DNA of 62,934 bases from assembly GCA_021732995.1 (NCBI GenBank), contig JAKFWA010000049.1, positions 37,497 to 100,430 of the forward strand, in the 5' to 3' direction. The translations under genes were made by a program, and so were the position numbers. The notes below the pieces were generated by a model that saw only the letters and a list, made by a program, of their open reading frames with translations, did not search any database and was not told the origin of the DNA. This document shows, one piece after another, positions 19,502 through 28,758 of the stretch (positions are counted from its first letter, which is position 1; every line of letters begins with the position of its first letter). This DNA is from Planctomycetaceae bacterium. Its GTDB lineage: Bacteria; Planctomycetota; Planctomycetia; Planctomycetales; Planctomycetaceae.

Positions 19502-20275
19502 ATGTCTGTCGGCGATTACATTCGCGAGTCCCAGATTTGGAAAAGCGTTTTTCGTCATCCTGCACCGTATGACCGGCGTAACCGTGTCGTGGTGATGCTG
19601 ACGAACTTCTTCCTGCACTTGCACCCGGTATCGGTCAAGCAGGAAGGTATTGCGCTTTCTTATACTTGGTGTATGGGTGGTATTACGTTCTTCCTGTTTC
19701 TGGTGGAAGCGATTACCGGCGTCTTGCTGATGTTCTACTATCGTCCGACTCTGGAATGGGCGTTTAACGACATTCAGGCTCTACGCGACGTCAATACACT
19801 AGGTGTGATGCGCGAAGTGCATCGCTGGGGTGCTCACGCGATGGTGATCACCGTCTGGCTGCACATGTATCGAGTGTTTCTGACGGGTAGTTACAAGCCG
19901 CCGCGGGAATTCAACTGGGTGGTCGGTGTTATTCTGCTCAAGCTGACCCTGTTGCTCTCGTTCACCGGTTACCTGCTCCCGTGGGATCAGTTGGCGATCT
20001 GGGCTATTACCGTTGGTTCGAACATGGCTCGTGCGACGCCGGTTCTGGGACACGAAGGCCCCGGCTTCCAGTTGCTCAATATTGGTGGTTACGACCTGAT
20101 CACGAATGCCAGTGACGCCCGTTTTCTACTGCTGGGTAGCAAATTCGTGGGTGAGGAAACCTTGAACCGTTTCTACATCCTGCATTGTGTGGCCATTCCT
20201 CTGGTGGTGGCTGGTTTGATTGCGATTCACTTCTGGCGTGTCCGTAAAGACGGCGGAATTAGTCAGCCGCTGTAA
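19502..20275 (+). CDS. Cytochrome b, N-terminal (b6-like) subunit
   Basis: 257 residues with four membrane helices, corresponding to cytochrome b6 or the N-terminal half of cytochrome b. The bis-histidine haem ligands are at the b6-type spacing: His107 (VHRWG) and His121 (WLHMYRVF), 14 apart; His228 (YILHCV) and His243 (AIHFW), 15 apart. The motif YLLPWDQL matches the family. GAGGAAG precedes the ATG. It is followed by a separate C-terminal cytochrome b gene, so cytochrome b is split here. Confidence 0.95.
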   Translation: MSVGDYIRESQIWKSVFRHPAPYDRRNRVVVMLTNFFLHLHPVSVKQEGIALSYTWCMGGITFFLFLVEAITGVLLMFYYRPTLEWAFNDIQALRDVNTLGVMREVHRWGAHAMVITVWLHMYRVFLTGSYKPPREFNWVVGVILLKLTLLLSFTGYLLPWDQLAIWAITVGSNMARATPVLGHEGPGFQLLNIGGYDLITNASDARFLLLGSKFVGEETLNRFYILHCVAIPLVVAGLIAIHFWRVRKDGGISQPL

Positions 20276-20320
20276 GTTCGGCGAACGTTGATGGTGCCTT
20301 GTTCTTGATTTTCAGGATGA

Positions 20321-21703
20321 ATGTCGTCCATGCCTCTTGATCCTCACCCCAATCTGACTCCCGCAGTGATATTCGGCCTGGGCTGGCTCTATTTGATCCA
20401 GTTCTTGATGAATCTGGCTTGGACTGTCCGGAGTCTGAAGAGGGACGGTCACCATCCGCTGCCAGCGCTGTTTGGTGGTGGCAATGTTCCTGTTGCGTCT
20501 TGGTGGGGCCTGTACACGTCGCTGCTTGGAATGGTCGCGTTTGCCCACTTGACGGGCTCATCCACGCCTGAGAACTTCGTTATCGGCATGCCTGAGTTCA
20601 TCAAGCCGGGTATCGACTGGGTGGTGGCGAGTGCCGTTCGCTACTTCAGTGTGTCGATGCTGGCGTACGTGGGCGTAATCTGGTTCCGCCGCGTTCTGGC
20701 GACGCCAACCGCAGGTTGGTTGATGCTGAATGGTGCGACGTTGTTCCTTACGTTGAGTATGGCTGACTACGACTTCCGCCAGATTGTCGGTAAGCCGGAC
20801 AACGTGCCGATTGTGGCGATGTTGTTCATCGTTGGTTTCTTCACCTGGTTGGCCTTCAGTCGCGCCAACGACAACGACAAGCGTATCGCAGAAGGTCGTC
20901 CGCTTCGTGAAGCCGAAGGCAATGAGAAGGTGCTGACCTGGCCGGATCTGGTGTATACCGAACTGGTCTGCATGATCGCTCTGACGGCTTTCCTGTTTGT
21001 CTGGGGCGTGTGCCTGCAAGCTCCGCTGGAAGAGCCTGCTTCATCTGTGAAGACTCCGAACCCGTCGAAGGCTCCGTGGTACTTCCTCGGTCTGCAGGAA
21101 ATGCTGGTTTACTACGATCCGTGGTTGGCCGGCGTGGTGTTCCCGAGCGTGATCCTGGGCGGTTTGATGGCGTTGCCGTACATTGACTTCAACAAGAAGG
21201 GCAACGGCTACTACACGTTCAACGAACGTAAGTTCTCGATCAGCGTGTTCATGTTTGGCTTCCTGCCCCTGTGGGTGGGAATGATCATCCTCGGCACGTT
21301 CCTGCGAGGTCCGAACTGGAACATGTTCGGCATCTACGAGTACTGGGACGTGCACAAACTCGAAGCATTGAACAACGTCGACCTGTCGGAGTACTTCTGG
21401 TACAGCCTGAATATGGTTCGCCCGATGCCCACTCCGGATATGAGTTTGGGTGAGCAGGCCATAACGATTCTTAAGCGGGAATGGCTGGGAATTGTGCTGA
21501 CGTTGGGTTACTTGGTCATTGCCCCGTCGATTATGGCGGCGACCATCTTCCGTAACTTCGCTCTGCGTATGGGATTCATCCGGTATATGGTCTTCGCCAA
21601 TCTCGTACTGATGATGGCGGCCTTGCCGATCAAGATGGTTCTGCGTTGGGCGTTTAACTTGAAATATATCATTGGTATTCCCGAGTGGTTCTTGAACGTC
21701 TGA
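20321..21703 (+). CDS. Cytochrome b, C-terminal (subunit IV-like) subunit, enlarged
   Basis: 460 residues, far longer than subunit IV/PetD (about 160). The recognisable core is in the middle (about 205-270): TWPDLVYTEL, then APLEEPASSVKTPNPSKAPWYFLGLQEML, equivalent to the PEWY-type quinol-oxidation loop region, with the Glu of PEWY changed (APWY). About 200 residues with several extra hydrophobic helices precede it, and further helices follow. The ribosome site AGGA favours ATG 20321; a second Met is at 20330. The extra helices may dock the octahaem subunit encoded next. Fold and complex assignment are firm; the role of the extensions is inference. Confidence 0.9.
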   Translation: MSSMPLDPHPNLTPAVIFGLGWLYLIQFLMNLAWTVRSLKRDGHHPLPALFGGGNVPVASWWGLYTSLLGMVAFAHLTGSSTPENFVIGMPEFIKPGIDWVVASAVRYFSVSMLAYVGVIWFRRVLATPTAGWLMLNGATLFLTLSMADYDFRQIVGKPDNVPIVAMLFIVGFFTWLAFSRANDNDKRIAEGRPLREAEGNEKVLTWPDLVYTELVCMIALTAFLFVWGVCLQAPLEEPASSVKTPNPSKAPWYFLGLQEMLVYYDPWLAGVVFPSVILGGLMALPYIDFNKKGNGYYTFNERKFSISVFMFGFLPLWVGMIILGTFLRGPNWNMFGIYEYWDVHKLEALNNVDLSEYFWYSLNMVRPMPTPDMSLGEQAITILKREWLGIVLTLGYLVIAPSIMAATIFRNFALRMGFIRYMVFANLVLMMAALPIKMVLRWAFNLKYIIGIPEWFLNV

Positions 21704-21769
21704 TGCAGACGTTGATGAGCTTCAGGAATCTGGTTGTGACGATCGGTCTCAGGTCCGAGTCTGGAAGAC

Positions 21770-24700
21770 ATGCCTGCTAACGAACAATACAAATACAATT
21801 TGAAGAAGATGCACGTCATCTTCTGCGCGTCGGTACTGGCGTTTGCCGGTGCAACGATTTTTATGTTGTACCGTGATCACGACGACGAGTGGCGCGACTA
21901 CCAACGCAACTTCCTCAAGATCGAAGCGACCTTGCTGGAGCGCGAACGCGCGGCTGTTCTGACTGCAGCAGGCGGTGCCGAGGGGTATCAGAAGACCGTT
22001 GACGATTTGAACGCCAAGGTTGCTGTCCTGGATGAGAAGCTGGGACAGGGCAATGCTGATTTCCAAGAGAAGAGCACCAAAGTTGCTGATCTGCAGCGTG
22101 AGTTCTTGCTGAAGGGACGTGAGGTTCGCTTCAAACGCGCGGATCGTGACGTGGCACGTGCGAATCTGGACTTGGGAATTCGCGACGCGGTTTCGGAAGA
22201 CCAGATTGCCTCGCTGAAGGCGAAGTTCGACGAGTGGCAGGGCGTTGTTGAGAAGCTTGAGACCGAATGGGAAGTCATCAACACGAACCTCAAGAACGCA
22301 CAAGGCGATCTGGCGAAGGTCACTGCCGAGCGCGATGATCTGAAGGATCAACGTAAGAAGGCCGGCGTTGAACTGACACGTATCAATGATGCGTTGACCG
22401 AGATTGCTCCTGATGGTGGGCTGCGCAAGTTCAAGCGAACGATTATGGAGTGGCCGATCATTGACGGCTTCCACTCGCACTTGGTCGTTAAGCAGGACTG
22501 GTTACCCGACCTCAAGGTGAAACTGGGTATGACCAGTACGGCGCGATTTGATCGCTGCCGCACCTGTCACTTGGGTATCGATCGCTTTGGCAACGGCAAT
22601 GTTGCCACCTTCCCGCACGGGAAAGAGTCCGAGGGTAAGTATTCGCATCCCTATGCGAGCCATCCCCGACCCGATGTTTACCTGACGGCGACGAGTCCGC
22701 ACCCGATGGCGAGCTTCGGTTGCACCATTTGTCACGATGGCGCTGGTTCGGCGACGAGCTTCCATAATGCTCAGCACGGACCGAACGATCCCCATGAGGA
22801 TCACAAGTGGAACAAGGAATATGGCTACTTCCACAATCACTTCTGGGAGTATCCGATGCTTCCAGAGCGGCTGCGTGAATCCAGTTGTATCAAGTGTCAC
22901 CATGAAGTTGTTGAACTGGGCGTGAACCCGACCTACGGCGCGACGGCTCCGAAGGCCTACCAAGGCTGGGAGATCGTCAGCAAGTTTGGTTGCTTCGGTT
23001 GCCATGAAATCAACGGCTTTGAAGGCAAGAACCGGATCGGTCCCGATTTGCGATTGGAACCGACCGCTGAAGAAGAACCAAAGTTTGCGGCGGATCCGAA
23101 CCTGGTTCGCGGCAAGATGCGCAAGGTTGGTCCGAGCCTGCAGCACGTCGCGCAGAAGACCAGCGCCGAATGGATCAGCTACTGGACCGAAGAGCCGAAG
23201 CGCTTCCGTCCCGAAACCCGTATGCCGCAGTTTTTCGGTCTGACGAATCTCGAAGATCATGTCGGCAAGCAACTGTCGGCTGTGGAGATCGCAGGTATCG
23301 GGGCGTTCCTGACAAAGCAAAGCACGGATGTTGAGTTGCTCAAGCCGGAAGCGGGTTATCAGCCCAATGCCGAACGCGGCAAAGTGGCGTTCGGTCAACG
23401 TGGTTGCTTGGCCTGTCACAGTCACGACGCTGAGGAGTTCAAGGCCAGTAAGGCTGACTTCGGTCCGAACCTGACGAATGTCAGCCACAAGCTGGCCGCA
23501 GGCGATAAGGGTTTCGCTTGGCTCTATACTTGGATTCGCGATCCGCAGAAGCATCACCCGCGTTCCAAGATGCCCAATCTGTTCCTCGAACCGATTAAGT
23601 CTGCGGAAGGCGCGATTGAAGCCGATCCAGCAGCCGACATTGCCGCGTACCTGCTGTCGGGTGGCCCCAAGGATTACCCGAAGCGCGATTTTGATGCGGA
23701 AGCTCTTAAGGAGCTTCTGAAGGTCAATCTGGCTGGCAAGGCTTTGACGACGGCTCAGTACGAAGGCTTCATGACGAGCCGCAAGTTCCCGATTCCGAAG
23801 GCTCAACTGAAGGGTGACGAAATCGAACTCGTCTACGAGGGCGAAGGCGCTCCGAACGACGAGCAGTGGAACGGGATGCTGTTGAACTACGTGGGACGCC
23901 GAGCGGTGTCGCGTTATGGCTGCTACGGCTGTCACGACATCAATGGTTACGGTTCCGGTCGACCGATCGGTACTGGGCTCGCTGACTGGGGCCGTAAGGA
24001 CACTGGTCGTCTGGCGCTGGAGCACATCGCTGAGTTCCTGCATCATCACGGCGAGGCTGACGGTTCCAGCACGTCGAAGTACATCGCTGACTCCATGAAG
24101 AACGCGGCATCGGATTCGTTCGATTCGCCTGAAGCGAAGGAGAACGGGCTGCGACGAGCCTTCTTCTACGAGAGCCTCGAACATCACGGACGTCCCGGTT
24201 TCATCTTCCAGAAGCTCCGCGATCCGCGCAGCTATGACTACAAGAAGGTCGAAACGAAGAAGTACAACGAACGCCTGGTGATGCCGAAGTTCCCGTTCAC
24301 CGACGATCAGATCGAAGCTGTGGCGACCTTCGTGCTGGGACTGGTCTCTGACCCGCCCGCCAGCAAGTATCTCTACAAGCCGGATCAACGGCTGACGGAC
24401 CGCAACCAGGGCGAGATCCTGCTGCGAAAGTACAACTGCGTCAGCTGTCACATGACAGACCTGCATAAGTTCGAGTATGGGGTCGAAGAAGGAGAACTGG
24501 CGGCGTCTGAACTGGCGCCGACTGAGCATCCTGAGGGCATGGATGCGTTGCTGTCATGGCGACCGCCTCGTCCGGCGATCACTGGACGGACCCATAAATT
24601 CGGCGACAAGACTCTCCCGACAGTGGAAATGCGCGGCATTCCATTGCTGTATCCCAATCCGGAAGACGAACCCGAGGATCGCATCTATACCGTCGACACT

Positions 24701-25591
24701 TGGGAACCGGCGACGCTGCATACAGCGGCTGAAGTCGAGGCCCTTCAGAGGAAGAACCAGAAGATCGATCAGGTTATTCTGCCCGGTTCACGTCTGGTGG
24801 TGAATGCTTCCAAGCTGGTTCATCATCAGCCTGCTTCCAGCGGTCACTTCGCGGAGTGGCTGGTTGATAGTCTGGCTGCGAGTCGGACGCAGGGTAACAA
24901 GTATGCCGCATGGCAGATGGTGCCTCCGCCGCTGTTCCGTGAAGGGCAGAAGGTGCAGACACCCTGGCTGTACCGCTTCCTCAAGGAGCCGGAACAGATC
25001 CGCTACACTGTCGCGCTGCGAATGCCGCGCTTCAATATGAGTGACGAAGAAGCTCAGACTCTGGCGAACTATTTCGCCGCTATTGATGGGGCGCCTTATC
25101 CCTATCAGGAGATTCAGCAAGCCGAGCCTGAGCATGTGGCAGCGGCGCAGGTGAAGTTCGAGGAAGAACACAAGGCGCGAGCAGAGAAGACCAGTTACAC
25201 CGATGAGTCTTGGAACATGTTGACGGCGGACAACACTCTCTGCATTAAGTGCCATGCCGTCGGCGGTCGTCCTTTCACGGCACGTCCGAATGATCCGAAC
25301 GTGACACGCGGGCCGAATCTGGAGCGGGTGGCACAGCGTCTCCGTCCTGACTGGGTCAACGTGTGGTTGCACAAGCCGCAGTGGATCACGCCGTACACCG
25401 GCATGCCGCTGCCTTTCCCGCGAGGGAAGGAAGACTACAAACCACTCTTTGATGGCAATCCGGTCCATCAGACGGCGGGTGTGCGTGACGCGCTGTTCAA
25501 CTACTACCACCTGTTGGAACGAAAGCCAAAGGCACCAACCGACGTTGTCGCAGTGCCGCCGCAAGCCGCTCCAGCAGCGCCGAATAACTAA
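21770..25591 (+). CDS. Membrane-anchored octahaem cytochrome c with coiled coil
   Basis: 1273 residues. An N-terminal transmembrane anchor (about 14-34) is followed by a long charged coiled-coil-like region (about 45-215), then eight CXXCH sites: CRTCH 263, CTICH 318, CIKCH 373, CFGCH 408, CLACH 546, CYGCH 718, CVSCH 890 and CIKCH 1158. Several are followed by MPxF/MPxL stretches of the kind that supply a distal Met ligand in class I cytochrome c. The gene lies where cytochrome c1 or f would be, directly after split cytochrome b, and no other c1/f gene is present. It is probably the c-subunit of the complex and may also relay electrons to the oxidase. Confidence 0.9.
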   Translation: MPANEQYKYNLKKMHVIFCASVLAFAGATIFMLYRDHDDEWRDYQRNFLKIEATLLERERAAVLTAAGGAEGYQKTVDDLNAKVAVLDEKLGQGNADFQEKSTKVADLQREFLLKGREVRFKRADRDVARANLDLGIRDAVSEDQIASLKAKFDEWQGVVEKLETEWEVINTNLKNAQGDLAKVTAERDDLKDQRKKAGVELTRINDALTEIAPDGGLRKFKRTIMEWPIIDGFHSHLVVKQDWLPDLKVKLGMTSTARFDRCRTCHLGIDRFGNGNVATFPHGKESEGKYSHPYASHPRPDVYLTATSPHPMASFGCTICHDGAGSATSFHNAQHGPNDPHEDHKWNKEYGYFHNHFWEYPMLPERLRESSCIKCHHEVVELGVNPTYGATAPKAYQGWEIVSKFGCFGCHEINGFEGKNRIGPDLRLEPTAEEEPKFAADPNLVRGKMRKVGPSLQHVAQKTSAEWISYWTEEPKRFRPETRMPQFFGLTNLEDHVGKQLSAVEIAGIGAFLTKQSTDVELLKPEAGYQPNAERGKVAFGQRGCLACHSHDAEEFKASKADFGPNLTNVSHKLAAGDKGFAWLYTWIRDPQKHHPRSKMPNLFLEPIKSAEGAIEADPAADIAAYLLSGGPKDYPKRDFDAEALKELLKVNLAGKALTTAQYEGFMTSRKFPIPKAQLKGDEIELVYEGEGAPNDEQWNGMLLNYVGRRAVSRYGCYGCHDINGYGSGRPIGTGLADWGRKDTGRLALEHIAEFLHHHGEADGSSTSKYIADSMKNAASDSFDSPEAKENGLRRAFFYESLEHHGRPGFIFQKLRDPRSYDYKKVETKKYNERLVMPKFPFTDDQIEAVATFVLGLVSDPPASKYLYKPDQRLTDRNQGEILLRKYNCVSCHMTDLHKFEYGVEEGELAASELAPTEHPEGMDALLSWRPPRPAITGRTHKFGDKTLPTVEMRGIPLLYPNPEDEPEDRIYTVDTWEPATLHTAAEVEALQRKNQKIDQVILPGSRLVVNASKLVHHQPASSGHFAEWLVDSLAASRTQGNKYAAWQMVPPPLFREGQKVQTPWLYRFLKEPEQIRYTVALRMPRFNMSDEEAQTLANYFAAIDGAPYPYQEIQQAEPEHVAAAQVKFEEEHKARAEKTSYTDESWNMLTADNTLCIKCHAVGGRPFTARPNDPNVTRGPNLERVAQRLRPDWVNVWLHKPQWITPYTGMPLPFPRGKEDYKPLFDGNPVHQTAGVRDALFNYYHLLERKPKAPTDVVAVPPQAAPAAPNN

Positions 25592-25605
25592 GTGAGCTTT
25601 TCAGC

Positions 25606-26472
25606 ATGAAACTTACGACTTCAGTCCGTTCTCTTGTTCTCCTGTCGGCGACTGGATTGGTCGCTGGCTGCGGAGACTTTGATATTAACAAAGTCGATCC
25701 TGGTGGTGGCGCATCGTCGAAGTCCGTCGTGACTGTTCGCGCCAGTGCGGGGACCAAGGCGGAAGCGTCCGCAGGTGAGAACAACGCGACAGCTACGGCT
25801 GCGTCTTCCGAACCCGGAGTCCTCAAGGGGTCGGTGTCTTTGGACGGGCCCGCTCCAAAGATCTCGCCGCTCGTGGCTGCGGGGCAGGCAAAAGCAGACC
25901 CCTCGGTGTGTGCCAAGAGCGAAGATATTCCGGATGAGAGCTTTGTGGTCGGAGCCAGTGGCGGAATTGCTAATGTCTTTATCTACCTGGACAAGGCGCC
26001 CGCCGGCTATGTCGCTGACGTGGCTGCGAAGCCTGCGTTGGATCAGAAGCTGTGCATCTTCCGCCCGCACGCACTCCTGGTGCCAGTAGGTGCCGAGTTC
26101 GCGCTCAAGAATTCCGACACAGTTCCGCATAACGTGGGCACCAATCCGCAGAAGAATGCACCTGAGAACAATAACATGACTCCCGGGTCATCGATGAATC
26201 TCAAGTTCAAACGTGCTGAGAAGGAGCCATTTGATTCCCGGTGCGCGATTCATCCCTGGATGAAGTTTTATACGCTGGTGCTGGACCATCCGCTGGCGGC
26301 TGTCACGGATGCGGAAGGCAAGTTTGAGATTGCCAACGTACCGGCGGGTAAGCACAAGTTTCGCGTCTGGCACGAAACCAAAAAGCAGCTCGAAACTGTG
26401 ACTGTGGATATCAAAGGCGGTCAGACGACCGAGTTACCGTTGAAATACAACGCTGCAAAATTCGGCTTGTAG
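25606..26472 (+). CDS. Cupredoxin-like lipoprotein
   Basis: 288 residues with a lipobox LVAGC near residue 24, so probably a lipoprotein. The middle carries a plausible type-1 copper site: His in VPHNVGTN, then Cys, His and Met in CAIHPWM. The C-terminal part (TDAEGKFEIANVPAGKHKFRVWHE) looks like a carboxypeptidase-regulatory-like beta-sandwich. The family resembles planctomycete plastocyanin/methylamine-utilisation-type proteins. It is 14 bases after the octahaem gene and before a dihaem cytochrome, so an electron-carrier role between bc complex and oxidase is reasonable, but copper binding is inferred from motif alone. Confidence 0.7.
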   Translation: MKLTTSVRSLVLLSATGLVAGCGDFDINKVDPGGGASSKSVVTVRASAGTKAEASAGENNATATAASSEPGVLKGSVSLDGPAPKISPLVAAGQAKADPSVCAKSEDIPDESFVVGASGGIANVFIYLDKAPAGYVADVAAKPALDQKLCIFRPHALLVPVGAEFALKNSDTVPHNVGTNPQKNAPENNNMTPGSSMNLKFKRAEKEPFDSRCAIHPWMKFYTLVLDHPLAAVTDAEGKFEIANVPAGKHKFRVWHETKKQLETVTVDIKGGQTTELPLKYNAAKFGL

Positions 26473-26514
26473 TGTTATTCAATATCTTGTTTGCCTTCTC
26501 AGAGAGAATGCCCC

Positions 26515-27879
26515 GTGAAATCGTTTCGTCGTCTTGCGACTTGCATCGCGCTGGTGATCGCCGCCGGTTGTCAGTCCGAGCGCGCGCCGCAGTTTGCAAG
26601 TAGTCAGCAAACACAGGGCCTGGTCAAGGTTGCGCAGGATGCAGTCAATGCTGAGCTAGAGGCGGGCTTTGGTAGTCCGAGTCAACTCGCGGCGTGGACC
26701 GCGTTGCCCGTTGATTTTGGGACGTTCTCAGGCACGGTGACCCAGGTGAACGGTTCAACTTTGGGGTTGGAACTGGTTCCTGAATCTCCTCTGGCATTTA
26801 AGAGGCGTGCGGGTCTCCTGCGTGGCTCTGCCGTTCTGGTTGCGTCTGGTGCCAACCCCGCTGGTGTATTGCGTGCCGAGTCTTACAACGTCGATGGCAA
26901 GACCCTTTCTGTTATCGGCGACAAGGGAGCTGCGGTTTCGGACGTTGCCAAAGTTGGCGACAAAGTCACGGTCGTTGGTGACACGCTTCAATATGGTCGC
27001 GACTTGTATCTTCGACACTGTGTGCATTGTCACGGAGTGAGTGGTGACGGTAACGGTCCCACTGCCAAGTATTTCGCGATCAAACCTCGAGACTACCGTC
27101 GCGGTATCTTCAAGTTCACATCGACCAAGCCGACTGTGCGAGCGTCGCATGATGACTTGTTCCGCATCGTGAAGCTGGGTATTCCCGGGACTTACATGCC
27201 TTCGTTCATGCTGTTGGCGGACGAAGAAGTTAAGGCGATGGTGGAATACATCCGCTGGCTGGCGATGCGCGGCGAGATGGAAGGCAAGCTGGTTGTTGAA
27301 ATGAATAACGACTTCTCACAGAAGGCGGCCAAAGATCGAGCGATCGCTGAAGTCAACCAGGAGTTTGAAAACTTCCGAAAGACCGAACTGGCAGGCAAAG
27401 TTGAAGGCGCTGTCGGTGAATTGAAGGAAGACTGGGAAGCTTCGGACGCCGAGGACAATCTGGTGGTGCCGGGTGCCGAGCGGGTGGCCTCAACTGCGGA
27501 ATCGATTGAGCGCGGCCGGAAACTCTTTCTGGGTGACAAGGGCAAATGCTTCTCTTGTCATGGCGAAAAGGGCCGTGGTAACGGGGCGTCTACCGAAGAT
27601 TTTAATGACATCCCCGGTGGAGAGCCGGGCAAGAAGTCGGACGTCCCAGGTCTGTTCGATGTCTGGGGCAATATCGTCAAGCCACGCGATCTGACATCCG
27701 GCATTTACCGCGGTGGACGTCGGCCAGTTGATATCTACCGTCGTATTTCGGCCGGTATCAAGGGTACCCCGATGCAGGCCTTTGGAACGACACTGAAAGA
27801 CGATGAGATCTGGGATTTGACAAACTATGTGATGAGCCTGCCCTTCGAGAAGAAGCCGAAGAGCGAAGCCAAGCATTAA
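26515..27879 (+). CDS. Dihaem cytochrome c lipoprotein
   Basis: About 454 residues from GTG 26515. An earlier in-frame TTG (26491) is less likely because AGAGAGAA sits just upstream of the GTG and the signal then starts cleanly (VKSFRRLATCIALVIAAGC) with a lipobox. Two class I cytochrome c domains follow: CVHCHGVSGDGNGP (near 168) and CFSCHGEKGRGNG (near 346), each with a later Met-containing segment (GTYMPSF; GTPMQAF). About 120 residues precede the first haem without recognised family. Probably the periplasmic electron carrier feeding the CuA site of the oxidase encoded next. Confidence 0.88.
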   Translation: MKSFRRLATCIALVIAAGCQSERAPQFASSQQTQGLVKVAQDAVNAELEAGFGSPSQLAAWTALPVDFGTFSGTVTQVNGSTLGLELVPESPLAFKRRAGLLRGSAVLVASGANPAGVLRAESYNVDGKTLSVIGDKGAAVSDVAKVGDKVTVVGDTLQYGRDLYLRHCVHCHGVSGDGNGPTAKYFAIKPRDYRRGIFKFTSTKPTVRASHDDLFRIVKLGIPGTYMPSFMLLADEEVKAMVEYIRWLAMRGEMEGKLVVEMNNDFSQKAAKDRAIAEVNQEFENFRKTELAGKVEGAVGELKEDWEASDAEDNLVVPGAERVASTAESIERGRKLFLGDKGKCFSCHGEKGRGNGASTEDFNDIPGGEPGKKSDVPGLFDVWGNIVKPRDLTSGIYRGGRRPVDIYRRISAGIKGTPMQAFGTTLKDDEIWDLTNYVMSLPFEKKPKSEAKH

Positions 27880-27933
27880 CGAAATAGATGACGCACGCTG
27901 TTCCAGGTTTGTTGGCGGTGTCTGGAGTATAGA

Positions 27934-28746
27934 GTGAATAAATTCTGGCCGTTCTTCTTTATGTTTTGGCCCTTTGTGGCGGTGGTGCTGTTTTTCATAG
28001 CGCCCTCCATGGGCTGGTGGTTTCCGTCTGAAGCGTTCAGTCCGCTGGGCGTGCAGATCGATAACCTGTTTTATCTGATTCTGGTCATCGTCAGTGTTAC
28101 GTTTGTTGGCACCCACATCGGTCTGGGCTACGCCTTGTGGAAGGGCGTGGATAACAAAGCCGAGAAGGGCTGGTTCAGCCACGGTAGTCACAGTCTGGAA
28201 GTGCTCTGGTCGATCGCTCCCGCTGGCATTCTGATGTTTATCAGTCTCTACCAGTTGGATGTGTGGCGCACGTACCGTGTAAAGAGTGCTTACCCAAAGG
28301 ATTTGTACGGCGTGGCTGAAGTCACGGCTCGTCAGTTCGAGTGGCGTATTCGTTACCCGGCTCCGGGTAAGAAGCTGCAGCCTACTCCGCAACCCGACGA
28401 TCTCTACACCGTCAATGACTTGCATGTGCCAGTCAACCAGCCTGTCTTGATTCGGCTGCGAAGCATGGACGTGCAACACTCGTTCTTCGTACCAGCTCTG
28501 CGTGTGAAACAAGACGCGGTCCCAGGTACTGTGATCCCGGTCTGGTTCGAAGCCTCCAAAGAGGGCGGCTTCGATCTGACCTGCGCTGAGCTGTGCGGCT
28601 GGGGTCACTACAAGATGCGCGGTCGAGTGTTTGCTGAGCGAAAAACGGAGTTCGAGAAGTACTTGAACACGCTGAAGGCCGAGCAAGGCTTCGACGGCGT
28701 GAACAAGCCGAGTGAGTCCGGTGCCGAAATTGCTAAGACAGAATAG
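27934..28746 (+). CDS. coxB: Cytochrome c oxidase subunit II
   Basis: 270 residues with two N-terminal membrane helices and a cupredoxin domain. The binuclear CuA site is complete: CAELCGWGHYKM supplies two Cys, His and Met, and the upstream His is in DVQHSFF. There is no fused cytochrome c domain, unlike caa3 subunit II; the preceding dihaem protein may take that role. The start is GTG 27934 with GGAG seven bases upstream. Coupled by 12 bases to coxA. Confidence 0.96.
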   Translation: MNKFWPFFFMFWPFVAVVLFFIAPSMGWWFPSEAFSPLGVQIDNLFYLILVIVSVTFVGTHIGLGYALWKGVDNKAEKGWFSHGSHSLEVLWSIAPAGILMFISLYQLDVWRTYRVKSAYPKDLYGVAEVTARQFEWRIRYPAPGKKLQPTPQPDDLYTVNDLHVPVNQPVLIRLRSMDVQHSFFVPALRVKQDAVPGTVIPVWFEASKEGGFDLTCAELCGWGHYKMRGRVFAERKTEFEKYLNTLKAEQGFDGVNKPSESGAEIAKTE

Positions 28747-28758
28747 TGAGGGCGTTCC

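Noticed and set aside
22502-24529. A 675-codon minus-strand open frame inside the octahaem cytochrome gene
   Set aside because: It is antisense to a gene with eight clear haem motifs, has biased low-information content, and no ribosome site or domain.
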